Of a stretch of 59,685 bases of DNA, positions 17,313 to 24,586 are shown in pieces. This stretch comes from a virus. Position numbers and translations under genes: made by a program. Under the pieces are notes generated by a model. It did not search any database and was not told where the DNA came from. It saw only the letters and a list, made by a program, of their open reading frames with translations. The stretch covers positions 1 to 59,685 of IMG/VR virus record IMGVR_UViG_3300010334_002189, one strand, 5' to 3'. How positions within the stretch are numbered: position 1 is the stretch's first letter; every line of letters begins with the position of its first letter.

Positions 17313-18521
17313 TTAATTCCGTTTTCTTCCTGGTGGAACATAATTGGCAGTGATACCAAACGGTGCTGTAATTTCGTTGCTTCCGTGTACAACAAACAGC
17401 GTGTCGCAGTAGTCTGGGTCGCCCCAAGTGCCAAACGGGTAGCCGTCTGTGAACATTACAAGTTGATGCGGGTTAACATCGTTATCTTTCATCCATTGCC
17501 ATACACAAGCAAAGTCTGTTCCGCCGCCACCGGTAACTTGATATTCACCCATGCTACGACCGTCATCACCGGTAAATGTATCTTCGTGGTATACATCTGT
17601 ATCAAATGTAACTATCCGTACCTTGTAAGAAGTAAACTGATCCAAGCTACCTTGCACCATGCCCAGGAAGTCCATCAACATGCCTTCATCAATGGAACCA
17701 GATGCATCTAATGCCACTACAATGTCAAGCTCTTCACCAGGTAATTGTCCAGGCAATACTGCACCGGTGTGCCAGCCCTTGCGGTTTGGACGCATCCATG
17801 TGTAGTCGCTTTTAACAGAGCCACTAAATTGAATACGCAACAAGTCCTTCAAATCCATTACAGGAGCAGTAACATCTTTAACCAGACGCTGGATAGCGGC
17901 AGGAGTATTGCCTGCGCCTGCTTGCTTGGCGGCCTGTATCACAGCTTCACGCCATTCATCGCGCAGGGCTTTCTTTTCTTCTTCTGACAGTTTCTTAAAC
18001 TTGGGCCTGCCTTTGCCGTCTTTGCCAGGCCCGTTACCTTCGCCTTCGCCATCGCCATCACCTTCCATGTCCAAGTGGTCGTCTAAGGTAACTTGAATTT
18101 TTACAGCATTGTCAAACAAGTCGTCATAGACTTCGTCGGCAGTTTTGCCTTCGTACTTGCGATCTGCCAAGATGGAAACGGCTGTAATTGGAGTGCCAAC
18201 GCTTTCACGGATCAGCATGTTGTTGATAACATAGTCACCTGCCATGTTCCAAATTTGTGGCACACGGTCGCCACGGCGTGTCATGTGCTCAAAGATGATA
18301 TGTCCAAGTTCGTGGCCAAAGCCAAAAATCATTTCACCATCGCTGAGCTTGTCAACGAATGCCTTGTTGTAGTAAAATTTACGACCGTCTGTTGCAATAG
18401 TATTGCACCATTCAACTTCTTCTAGAATAAGACGTGCCGCAAGAGGACCCCAGAACGGATACTTTAACAGCATAGCAACACGGCTCTTAATTAGTTTGTC
18501 TCTAGCAATCATCTTTGACAT
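17313..18521 (-). CDS. VWA-domain metallopeptidase-like partner of MoxR ATPase
   Basis: The 402-residue product has a zinc-peptidase-like HELGH (70-74), then an acidic Gly/Asp-rich linker (about 150-172), then a von Willebrand A domain starting LDIVVALDASGSID with the MIDAS DxSxS at 272-276. This order is that of the DUF2201-type VWA proteins that pair with MoxR AAA+ ATPases, and a MoxR gene lies at 18886. Such pairs act as metal-insertion or remodelling chaperones. Transcription is from a strong sigma-70 promoter (18555-18583), with GGAG 11 bases before ATG. Confidence 0.75.
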   Translation of the reverse strand: MSKMIARDKLIKSRVAMLLKYPFWGPLAARLILEEVEWCNTIATDGRKFYYNKAFVDKLSDGEMIFGFGHELGHIIFEHMTRRGDRVPQIWNMAGDYVINNMLIRESVGTPITAVSILADRKYEGKTADEVYDDLFDNAVKIQVTLDDHLDMEGDGDGEGEGNGPGKDGKGRPKFKKLSEEEKKALRDEWREAVIQAAKQAGAGNTPAAIQRLVKDVTAPVMDLKDLLRIQFSGSVKSDYTWMRPNRKGWHTGAVLPGQLPGEELDIVVALDASGSIDEGMLMDFLGMVQGSLDQFTSYKVRIVTFDTDVYHEDTFTGDDGRSMGEYQVTGGGGTDFACVWQWMKDNDVNPHQLVMFTDGYPFGTWGDPDYCDTLFVVHGSNEITAPFGITANYVPPGRKRN

Positions 18522-18554
18522 TTTGGTGGCTCCAACTTGTTTGTATATGTATGT

Positions 18555-18583
18555 ATTATACTATGTATCCTGATTCAGGTCAA
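18555..18583 (-). promoter_or_regulatory. Sigma-70 promoter TTGACC-N17-TATAAT
   Basis: The -35 TTGACC is at 18583-18578 and the -10 TATAAT at 18560-18555, with a 17-bp spacer. The -35 and spacer lie inside the last codons of the upstream gene, whose TAG stop directly abuts the -10. It drives the VWA gene. Confidence 0.85.
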
Positions 18584-18911
18584 CCGTTTTTTCTACTTTA
18601 TTTTGTGGTCCTGAAATATCCCAAATCATTGCTACTTGTGGTTCTCTAAACCAGACGTATTGCTTTGGTACAAAGTCCCAATCTAATCGCTTTAATCCCT
18701 GTTCCCTGGCCCATCTGGTAACTTCATTAATTGTGGCTCCTTTGGGGTAAGGTCGGACGGACCAACTCTTCCTTTGTTCGCGGAGCCACTCGCTAACATC
18801 AGATGGGGTAGGGGGCTGATCCGTCCAAACTTGGCGGGCTTCTGAGCCGTACATTATTTCAAGTACGGCCCAGTTCCTTTGTCGTTTACTCGTCTGTGAG
18901 TAAGTTGGCAT
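18561..18911 (-). CDS. Hypothetical protein between MoxR and VWA genes
   Basis: The 116-residue product is basic and Trp-rich in its first two thirds (SEWLREQRKSW, NEVTRWAREQGLKRLDWDF); no domain recognised. It overlaps the MoxR gene by 26 bases and precedes the VWA gene, so it may serve the same complex. Its final codons double as the VWA promoter. Confidence 0.6.
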   Translation of the reverse strand: MPTYSQTSKRQRNWAVLEIMYGSEARQVWTDQPPTPSDVSEWLREQRKSWSVRPYPKGATINEVTRWAREQGLKRLDWDFVPKQYVWFREPQVAMIWDISGPQNKVEKTVDLNQDT

Positions 18912-19983
18912 AGCGTTTGAAGAACTCGGGGAAGTTGGTCATCTTCTTACGATCAAACACTACCTTGTAGGACTTCAATACAGTATGAGCTCCCATGATA
19001 ACCATCTCTGGTTCAAAGTTACTCATCATAAAACCTAGCCAGTTATCTGCACTCTTGTTGAACTCGTCCAACTTGCCGCTCCGCTTGCCGGATTCGTATC
19101 GTGTACGAAGTTCGTAGCTCAAGCTGGTAACCATTGCATAAGCGGCACTTACCTCTTTGCTCTTGAAAGTGGTAACTTTGCCTGACAGCACATCTTCTGG
19201 CGCTGGCAAGTCTGCGGCATGTTTACGATGGCTCATAAACTTAATTGCCATACCTTCACCTACTAGGCCAGATACCATGTCTGTGTTGGCGCTGTCTGGC
19301 ATGTCGTCATCAATCATGTCGCTTACAAAACTCCATGTACGAGGAGTAGCAAAGGCACGGTCGTGTTGCGTAGGATCAAAGTTGTATAAGTCGCCTTTGA
19401 ACTGCTTCAAGAAGCCAACCACATGCGGATGGACTTCATGCATGATGGCCCATTGTTCCCAGTCTTCAAAGTCCACACGGATTTCCAAGTGCATGAAGCG
19501 GTTGGCCAGTGGGCTAGGCATACGATAGGTGACACCTTTATCACCCATTCGGTTGCCTGCGGCAATTAGTACAACATTGTCTGGCAGTTTATACTGTCCA
19601 ACTTTGCGGTTAAGGATAAGCTGATAGGCCGCGGCCTGTACAGCAGGAGGAGCAGAGTTAAGCTCGTCCAAGAACAAGAATACAATGTCGTATTCTTTTG
19701 CAAATTCCTCGGTAGGCAATTCTGAAGGGGTAGCCCACTTCATAGTATTGTCACCTGCACTATAATAAGGGACACCCTTAATATCTGTAGGATCCATTAG
19801 GGCCATACGCAAGTCCACGACTGCGGAATTGGGCCATTCTGCGGCAACCTGGTTTACCATGTCACTTTTGCCTACGCCCGGAGGGCCCCAGACAAAGACT
19901 GGTCGACGCTTTTGTACTGCTCGGCGCAGGATAGGTTTGCACTCGCTAATTTTAACGGTGCGGGTTTCTACTTGATTTCCCAT
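18886..19983 (-). CDS. MoxR-like AAA+ ATPase
   Basis: The 365-residue product shows Walker A GPPGVGKS (33-40), Walker B LFLDEL (103-108), and the MPSPLANRFMHLEI region with the arginine expected for sensor/finger function. MoxR ATPases work with VWA proteins, and one is encoded just downstream. Transcription is from a perfect consensus sigma-70 promoter (20022-20050). The Shine-Dalgarno region GGAGCCACCAAA is identical to that of the VWA gene, suggesting matched expression. Confidence 0.82.
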   Translation of the reverse strand: MGNQVETRTVKISECKPILRRAVQKRRPVFVWGPPGVGKSDMVNQVAAEWPNSAVVDLRMALMDPTDIKGVPYYSAGDNTMKWATPSELPTEEFAKEYDIVFLFLDELNSAPPAVQAAAYQLILNRKVGQYKLPDNVVLIAAGNRMGDKGVTYRMPSPLANRFMHLEIRVDFEDWEQWAIMHEVHPHVVGFLKQFKGDLYNFDPTQHDRAFATPRTWSFVSDMIDDDMPDSANTDMVSGLVGEGMAIKFMSHRKHAADLPAPEDVLSGKVTTFKSKEVSAAYAMVTSLSYELRTRYESGKRSGKLDEFNKSADNWLGFMMSNFEPEMVIMGAHTVLKSYKVVFDRKKMTNFPEFFKRYANLLTDE

Positions 19984-20021
19984 TTGGTGGCTCCTACTAG
20001 GGGTTGTTAATTAATAAAATA

Positions 20022-20050
20022 ATTATAGCAAACACAGGGGTTGTTGTCAA
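20022..20050 (-). promoter_or_regulatory. Perfect sigma-70 promoter TTGACA-N17-TATAAT
   Basis: -35 TTGACA (20050-20045) and -10 TATAAT (20027-20022) match the E. coli consensus at all 12 positions with 17-bp spacing, and TG stands just before the -10. It drives the MoxR gene. The -35 overlaps the loop and one arm of a 10-bp inverted repeat. Confidence 0.9.
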
Positions 20051-20057
20051 CCCCTGT
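20034..20057 (-). terminator. 10-bp inverted repeat overlapping the MoxR promoter
   Basis: ACAGGGGTTG and CAACCCCTGT form a perfect 10-bp stem with a 4-base loop, 6 bases after the stop of the upstream gene, followed by GTTTG. It may be a terminator of the upstream gene, although the U-tract is poor, or an operator covering the -35. The sequence cannot decide between these. Confidence 0.5.
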
Positions 20058-20062
20058 TGTTA

Positions 20063-20419
20063 TCACGCAACTGCTTCTGCAGAAACTGCAGGGCTAACTT
20101 GAGCAACAAACTCAGAAGCATCAATGGCTTCTTTTGTCATTGCAAAAGGCAACTCGACAAACTTGACATCTGTGCAACCTGCACGGACTAGAGTACGAGT
20201 ACGGCGCTTGTCGTTTGTGTAACGAACTGCACCTTTGCCGTTTTTGCTAACAGCATATCCAACATGGGTAAAAGTCTCACCGTTGGTAACTGCTTCAATT
20301 GCGGCAGTGACAACAGCAGGCGCAATTGGAGCAGTAGCAACAGATGCCATGGACTTGGCCCGGGCACGAGCTTCACGCTTACGGATTGCGGTAGGTGTTT
20401 GCGAAAGAACTTTAGACAT
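20063..20419 (-). CDS. Small basic hypothetical protein
   Basis: 118 residues from ATG 20419, which has CAGGAG at a good distance. The N-terminus is basic (RKREARARAK), then Ala-rich, then a segment NGKGAVRYTNDKRRTRTLV that could contact nucleic acid. It is transcribed from its own promoter (20475-20503) whose mRNA would begin with a hairpin. Family not recognised. Confidence 0.65.
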   Translation of the reverse strand: MSKVLSQTPTAIRKREARARAKSMASVATAPIAPAVVTAAIEAVTNGETFTHVGYAVSKNGKGAVRYTNDKRRTRTLVRAGCTDVKFVELPFAMTKEAIDASEFVAQVSPAVSAEAVA

Positions 20420-20447
20420 AAAAATACTCCTGTGTGTGTTTAAAAAC

Positions 20448-20468
20448 ATTGCGGAACTGTTCCGCAAT
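20448..20468 (-). terminator. 9-bp hairpin with T-run; terminator and/or 5' mRNA hairpin
   Basis: ATTGCGGAA/TTCCGCAAT with a 3-base loop is followed by GTTTTTA. It comes 12 bases after the stop of the gene at 20481, so it can terminate that transcript. It also begins about 7 bases after the -10 of the next promoter, so mRNA from that promoter would start with this stem-loop. Confidence 0.65.
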
Positions 20469-20474
20469 ATGTAT

Positions 20475-20503
20475 ACTATACTACAGACCCAGATCCTTGT
20501 CAA
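20475..20503 (-). promoter_or_regulatory. Sigma-70 promoter TTGACA-N17-TATAGT
   Basis: -35 TTGACA (20503-20498) and -10 TATAGT (20480-20475) have 17-bp spacing. The -35 and spacer are the last codons of the upstream gene and its TAG stop abuts the -10, exactly as at 18555. It drives the gene at 20063. Confidence 0.82.
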
Positions 20504-20645
20504 CCTCTTTTTGGTTCTTAGCACCTCTTTTGTAGACTTTTTTGCTTTCCACAACTTTGGCCCTAAAAGGACTGTCAGCATGGTACAGCTCAATAGCTCT
20601 ACGCTTTGGCGCTTTAAACTTTAAAGTAAGGATTGTCCGTTTCAT
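20481..20645 (-). CDS. Small basic hypothetical protein
   Basis: 54 residues from ATG 20645, highly basic (KRTILTLKFKAPKRRA, KKVYKRGAKNQK). An early strong promoter 9 bases before the ATG leaves almost no leader and no Shine-Dalgarno. Small basic early proteins of this kind are often host-takeover or nucleic-acid-binding factors; here that is only inference. Confidence 0.6.
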   Translation of the reverse strand: MKRTILTLKFKAPKRRAIELYHADSPFRAKVVESKKVYKRGAKNQKEVDKDLGL

Positions 20646-20654
20646 AGTGTTACT

Positions 20655-20683
20655 ATTATATGGCAACTAGAGCCAAGAGTCAA
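20655..20683 (-). promoter_or_regulatory. Sigma-70 promoter TTGACT-N17-TATAAT
   Basis: -35 TTGACT (20683-20678) and -10 TATAAT (20660-20655), spacer 17. The ATG at 20645 follows the -10 by 9 bases, so the transcript would have a leader of about 0-3 bases. Confidence 0.83.
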
Positions 20684-20729
20684 CCTGTTTTTTGACTATT
20701 TTTGTTGTATTTTTACAACAACTTATTGC

Positions 20730-21164
20730 TTAATTTTTAAGCAGAAACAGCGTTTTTGCCTGCTTTAATATGGAACTCATACGCACAAAGTTAGTACTCA
20801 CTAACTCTAACAGCTCATCTGCAGGATTGGATGAGGTACTGGCCATGCCAAATGCAATTTCTCCCATGTCAGCAAAGTATTTAGGATTAGGCCATCTTGG
20901 TTGCTTGATACCCCACCCATCAATGAACAAGCATTCTTCTCCAATCTCTCGCATGATTGGTTTTCGCTTGATACCTGGCAGGGACTGTGCGCTTAGAATT
21001 TTAATGGCAATTGGTTCGTTCCAAATATCAGTGCGTTCCATTGTGCGGGCAATGGTGTGAACTAAAAATGCCTCTACATCAGGCTCTAAAAAAGTCTGAC
21101 TAGCACCCTGGGCTTCTACAACAATTTCCCACCCGGCTCTAACATATGGTTGCCAATTTTGCAT
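20730..21164 (-). CDS. Hypothetical protein
   Basis: 144 residues from ATG 21164. This start avoids a long overlap with the upstream gene and lies 5 bases after a perfect TATAAATA. No Shine-Dalgarno. The product is a mixed alpha/beta protein (WQPYVRAGWEIVVEAQG; DGWGIKQPRWPNPKYF) with no recognised domain. Confidence 0.6.
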   Translation of the reverse strand: MQNWQPYVRAGWEIVVEAQGASQTFLEPDVEAFLVHTIARTMERTDIWNEPIAIKILSAQSLPGIKRKPIMREIGEECLFIDGWGIKQPRWPNPKYFADMGEIAFGMASTSSNPADELLELVSTNFVRMSSILKQAKTLFLLKN

Positions 21165-21169
21165 GTTGA

Positions 21170-21177
21170 TATTTATA
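21170..21177 (-). promoter_or_regulatory. T4-type late octamer TATAAATA, 5 bases before ATG
   Basis: An exact late-promoter match in the 35-base gap between two minus-strand genes. The distance to the ATG at 21164 puts the expected transcription start on the A of ATG, so the mRNA would be leaderless. Confidence 0.6.
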
Positions 21178-21199
21178 GGATGCAGAGAAGTTACCGACG

Positions 21200-21583
21200 C
21201 TAACCTTTGCCTTGTGCTTTTCGACTCAGCCCATCTAACCATAATATGATATCTTCATTGACCAATCGAATTTCCATTGCATCCTGTTCGCCGAATATAC
21301 GAAAGTAACCGGCTCCGTGATAGTATGGCCAATCCAGATGTCGCTCTAGGCCTATTAGGTGACCAGGCTTGGGACTCCAACCAACAGGACATTGATAAGA
21401 CCAATACCTAAAATGAGGTCGCATCAGTTCCCAACCAAAGCTGGTTAAACGAAGACCTTTTTGACGGCCTGGTTGATAATTTTTAAACACCGTGTAAGGC
21501 GTTATCTTAGTGCTTGCCCAAATGTGCGGAACAGGGTACTGAGCCAGATACTCAGTGATCTTTAAAGGAATTTCCTTGCTCAT
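21200..21583 (-). CDS. Hypothetical protein
   Basis: The 127-residue product is aromatic-rich with many Trp, Tyr and Pro (RPHFRYWSYQCPVGWSP, DWPYYHGAGYFRIFG). It overlaps the upstream gene by 32 bases. No domain recognised. Confidence 0.6.
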   Translation of the reverse strand: MSKEIPLKITEYLAQYPVPHIWASTKITPYTVFKNYQPGRQKGLRLTSFGWELMRPHFRYWSYQCPVGWSPKPGHLIGLERHLDWPYYHGAGYFRIFGEQDAMEIRLVNEDIILWLDGLSRKAQGKG

Positions 21584-21863
21584 TGATACGGCGTCCTTGT
21601 TTTAATTCAACGACTGAAAAATCTTCAACTTTGAACATTTTATTTAAACGATCAGCAAGGTTAAAAGCATGTCCTGGATTAGAGAAACTGACTTTTTTGT
21701 ATTTAGGGCCTGGATAACTTACTAGGCTGTTTAGTGTACGAAGATTGATGGGTTTATCTTTGTAGAATACAGCATAGATGGCGTCAGCCGCGAGCACTTC
21801 TTCGCTTTTGTATGTGCGAGGGTTAGTATTGGTAAGGAGAATGGTTGGCTTGGGTCTGGACAT
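21552..21863 (-). CDS. Hypothetical protein
   Basis: 103 residues from ATG 21863; a TTG 15 bases earlier is in frame but overlaps the promoter-like octamer. Basic C-terminal half (KYKKVSF, LKQGRRINEQ). No domain recognised. No Shine-Dalgarno; GATAAATA ends 5 bases before ATG. Confidence 0.6.
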   Translation of the reverse strand: MSRPKPTILLTNTNPRTYKSEEVLAADAIYAVFYKDKPINLRTLNSLVSYPGPKYKKVSFSNPGHAFNLADRLNKMFKVEDFSVVELKQGRRINEQGNSFKDH

Positions 21864-21868
21864 GCAGT

Positions 21869-21876
21869 TATTTATC
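21869..21876 (-). promoter_or_regulatory. Late-type octamer GATAAATA, 5 bases before ATG
   Basis: Seven of eight bases match TATAAATA. It ends exactly 5 bases before the ATG at 21863, the same geometry as at 21170 and 14763. Confidence 0.45.
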
Positions 21877-21911
21877 AAAACAGCATATTTAATGACTGGA
21901 TAAACTACTAC

Positions 21912-22277
21912 TTAAATGAATGTTTTGGCTTTAAACGATTTTAGATTTTTACCAGTTAGTACCACACAACTCAAGCTGGTTTTGCTTTCGTCTGCTGTCA
22001 TTCCTGATGCTACTATGGTCCAATTTCCGGTAGTTCTGCTGGCCCATATAGTCATCAACAACTCTATCGAGTCAACTTCACCGGTAATGACCAATTCTTC
22101 GCCTACGCTGGCCAAACTGCCTATTACTTCTTCACTGGTGGCACAAGTCCATGGAACATTGGTTTGAAATACCGCGGCCAACACTGGCAAGCACTTTAAT
22201 ACTAGATATAGTACCAGTGCAATTACGGCAAATTTAGTTATAACCGGCCGCCAGCCAGTCAGTGTGTTGTTGAGCAT
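21912..22277 (-). CDS. Single-pass membrane protein
   Basis: 121 residues from ATG 22277 (an in-frame start at 22310 also exists). A hydrophobic segment at about residues 14-34 (FAVIALVLYLVLKCLPVLAAV) is followed by a roughly 85-residue soluble domain with three Cys. It overlaps the exonuclease gene by 44 bases. Function unknown; envelope location likely. Confidence 0.6.
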   Translation of the reverse strand: MLNNTLTGWRPVITKFAVIALVLYLVLKCLPVLAAVFQTNVPWTCATSEEVIGSLASVGEELVITGEVDSIELLMTIWASRTTGNWTIVASGMTADESKTSLSCVVLTGKNLKSFKAKTFI

Positions 22278-23217
22278 TATCCGAAGCCTTCTGTAAACCA
22301 TACTTACCACAGAACTTCATAAAATGCGGCCCCACGCTAGGATATTTTTCTCGTTGCACAGCTTCGGCAATGCCTTGATCCAATATTGCCTTGATGTTGT
22401 CGGGTTGTGCTGTTAGGTCAATAATGGCTCGGTTGCGTTCGTAATCATCTCTAACCACATGTTCGATTTCTTCATGGTCGGTCCAACGCTGAAGCATGAG
22501 ATTGTTCCACATGAAGCCTTTGTTATGACGATCAGCAAAGGCTTCCAGTAGGCCCACTTTGTTTTTACTACCTTTGGTACGCACTCCAGGAAACGCACTG
22601 AAGATGTTGTCGCTGGTATCGCCACGCATACATTTCTCAAACAGCAACCATTCTGGATCAGGAGCAGGCTTTACTTCCTTTGTCTTTTTATCAACAATGG
22701 TTTTACCCTTGTCATCAAAGTAACCTTCGTGCGTGGTCAGCACTCCAGCAATGCCATTGTATAACTGAACATTGGGAGCTACCAATTGTTCAAAGTCGCC
22801 ATCGCTTGAAACAATAGTATGGTTGTCACTGGGATGCAGTTGTATCCAGCGAGCAATAAAATCATCAGCTTCGCATACAGGATTACGCAATACTGTTACA
22901 TTGGTACGAGTGCTAATGTATTCATAAAACTTATCAAAGCTTTCCCAGAACAGCTTTTCTTCCTCAGCTTCTTTGACTGTGTGTTTAGCACGGGCATCTG
23001 AACGCTGAGCCTTATAAGGTTTATAAACATCCTTGCGCCAGCTTCGACCTTCAAAGCAGAACACCACATGCCGACCCTTGCGCTCTTTCCATTGTTTAAG
23101 AACAGCAGAAAGAATAATATGATAACTCATAGCAACCCGTTCCTCAGGATCACCAGTACGGATCACATGACGGGCACGGAAGAAAAGATTAGCGGCATCA
23201 ACAATTAAATAGCTCAT
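22234..23217 (-). CDS. 5'-3' exonuclease / RNase H (FEN family)
   Basis: 327 residues from ATG 23217. Active-site acids of the PIN/FEN fold are visible: YLIVDAAN (Asp7), CEADDF (Glu116, Asp118, Asp119), SSDGD (Asp139, Asp141) and MRGDTSDN (Asp200, Asp203). By analogy with T4 RNase H it removes RNA primers and flaps during lagging-strand synthesis. A sigma-70 promoter ends 6 bases before the ATG, so the mRNA is probably leaderless. Confidence 0.85.
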   Translation of the reverse strand: MSYLIVDAANLFFRARHVIRTGDPEERVAMSYHIILSAVLKQWKERKGRHVVFCFEGRSWRKDVYKPYKAQRSDARAKHTVKEAEEEKLFWESFDKFYEYISTRTNVTVLRNPVCEADDFIARWIQLHPSDNHTIVSSDGDFEQLVAPNVQLYNGIAGVLTTHEGYFDDKGKTIVDKKTKEVKPAPDPEWLLFEKCMRGDTSDNIFSAFPGVRTKGSKNKVGLLEAFADRHNKGFMWNNLMLQRWTDHEEIEHVVRDDYERNRAIIDLTAQPDNIKAILDQGIAEAVQREKYPSVGPHFMKFCGKYGLQKASDNAQQHTDWLAAGYN

Positions 23218-23223
23218 GTAGTT

Positions 23224-23252
23224 ATTGTAGCAGATGCTACCCTCAAAGTCAA
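23224..23252 (-). promoter_or_regulatory. Sigma-70 promoter TTGACT-N17-TACAAT
   Basis: -35 TTGACT (23252-23247), -10 TACAAT (23229-23224), spacer 17. The next 6 bases are AACTAC and then ATG, so the usual +1 position falls on the start codon. Confidence 0.82.
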
Positions 23253-23572
23253 GATTGATTTTTTGTTTTTTCGTTTGTAGCAACACGGCCGCTATCTGCT
23301 ATAAAATCAGTAGTGGCTTGTCCATCTTGGCCCACATTACGACATAGGTCCGTGAACCAAGCATCTACGATTTCTTCGGGCGCCATACCAGTATACCCAT
23401 TCTTTCTAAGGAATATAACAAAGGCAGGATTCCATTCCAATTCAAAGTAACCTGACTTTGGATTATTTGGATCTACATGTGCTTTGATAACATTAACCCA
23501 TGGCTCAGCACTGTCACGCATTGACTTTGCTGTTTCTTTGCTTTTAAATTTGTTTTTTAACCAGTTAAACAT
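23249..23572 (-). CDS. Hypothetical protein
   Basis: The 107-residue product has a basic N-terminus (MFNWLKNKFKSKETAK), then a compact central domain (ELEWNPAFVIFLRKNGY, PEEIVDAWFTDLC). It overlaps the DUF1289 gene by 8 bases. Not recognised. Confidence 0.6.
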   Translation of the reverse strand: MFNWLKNKFKSKETAKSMRDSAEPWVNVIKAHVDPNNPKSGYFELEWNPAFVIFLRKNGYTGMAPEEIVDAWFTDLCRNVGQDGQATTDFIADSGRVATNEKTKNQS

Positions 23573-23774
23573 ATTTTTCTTCTCGCTCTTTTAATTTAAT
23601 CAAAACTTGTTCTCTCCATTCAACTGTTTCGCTGTACCAGCCAAGTCGTTCTTCGTCGGTTCTGAAACAACCAATACACATGCCATCACCATCTGTTGCA
23701 CAAATACCTACGCATGGGTTTGTGTTGTTTGCATGCTCATCCGGCCCTGTCGAGGTAGTCATGTTGGTGCTCAT
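23565..23774 (-). CDS. DUF1289-family small Cys protein
   Basis: 69 residues from ATG 23774 (TTG 23777 and ATG 23762 are alternatives). The core NPCVGICATDGDGMCIGCFR followed by TDEERLGW matches the DUF1289 pattern PCxxICxxD...CxGCxRTxxEIxxW. The family is a common proteobacterial Cys-rich protein, probably metal-binding, of unknown role. Its presence fits a proteobacterial host. Confidence 0.72.
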   Translation of the reverse strand: MSTNMTTSTGPDEHANNTNPCVGICATDGDGMCIGCFRTDEERLGWYSETVEWREQVLIKLKEREEKYV

Positions 23775-24024
23775 CAATTGAAATCTTCTTCTTTGGTTTA
23801 AATAATGCGGCTAACTGGCCTAACTTAGAATCAACATTCTTAGGCTGAATCAAGGACCTTGGATCATAACCGGCGTATCTAACACTTTGTAAAGCATTAG
23901 ATACACCACAGAGTTTACAAGCATCAGCCAATGGGAGGATACTGATAACATTGTTAGAAAAACAAAGATGTTTCCAAGTTGCCATAGTGTTATATATCCT
24001 TAAAATGTCAATCAAATTACTCAT
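23737..24024 (-). CDS. Hypothetical protein
   Basis: 95 residues from ATG 24024, coupled to the upstream stop (ATGA); ATG 23985 with AAGGA upstream is an alternative. Contains ADACKLCG, a possible half metal site, and a basic segment LFKPKKKIS. Not recognised. Confidence 0.5.
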   Translation of the reverse strand: MSNLIDILRIYNTMATWKHLCFSNNVISILPLADACKLCGVSNALQSVRYAGYDPRSLIQPKNVDSKLGQLAALFKPKKKISIDEHQHDYLDRAG

Positions 24025-24368
24025 TTACTATTCTTAAAATTCTTTACATCTTTGATTGCAGTCTTCAAAGTTTCTGCATAATTAAGAGCCTGTTGTTCTC
24101 GCATGATAATACTGGCCTCATATTCAATGTATCCTCGAGTCAGTAAAGTCCATATCTTTTGCCAACGATTCAATGCCCACCACTTGCTTTTTTGTTGTGT
24201 GTATGTTGTTACAGTAACGCCGGTATCATCAGCTTCGATCCACACATTATGATCGTGATTATCATCACCACATTCGCATACCACTTGATAGGTCATGGCA
24301 TCGCCCCAATCGTTTTTCTTCAATATACCTTCTGCTGGTACTTGCGCTTTCAATGTGTTAGTAGCCAT
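24021..24368 (-). CDS. Hypothetical protein
   Basis: The 115-residue product has an N-terminal strand-rich domain with acidic HDHNVW and a C-terminal helical, Trp-rich part (SKWWALNRWQKIW). Overlaps both neighbours by a few bases. Not recognised. Confidence 0.58.
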   Translation of the reverse strand: MATNTLKAQVPAEGILKKNDWGDAMTYQVVCECGDDNHDHNVWIEADDTGVTVTTYTQQKSKWWALNRWQKIWTLLTRGYIEYEASIIMREQQALNYAETLKTAIKDVKNFKNSK

Positions 24369-24559
24369 ATCAAGTGTTCCTTTTTGTCATGATAACGAAA
24401 TTCAACAACTGCTTCATTTGTGCCTGCCCATGTGCCTGCCCATATAACTACACCTTCTACTGCATATCTTAACCACAGTAACTTTCCTGTTAGTTCACAT
24501 CTGCGTGGCTTCCAAAGAAATCTTGATTTCCAAAATGCTTTATCGTGAAACGAAGACAT
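24350..24559 (-). CDS. Hypothetical protein
   Basis: About 69 residues from ATG 24559; a TTG at 24586, directly after the queE stop, would add 9 residues. Trp-rich (LLWLRYAVEGVVIWAGTWAG) with CELTGK near the start. Not recognised. Confidence 0.5.
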   Translation of the reverse strand: MSSFHDKAFWKSRFLWKPRRCELTGKLLWLRYAVEGVVIWAGTWAGTNEAVVEFRYHDKKEHLIWLLTH

Positions 24560-24586
24560 CTGTGTACGACTGTAATAAAACGGCAA

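Noticed and set aside
20702-20742. Two AT-rich inverted repeats (TTGTTGTA/TACAACAA and GCTTAA/TTAAGC)
   Set aside because: Stems are weak and no U-tract follows on the minus strand; the second overlaps the end of a gene.
24001-24024. TTGACA near 24011 as a promoter for the gene at 23737
   Set aside because: The only -10-like sequence (TATAAC) is 11 bases away, too close for sigma-70 spacing.
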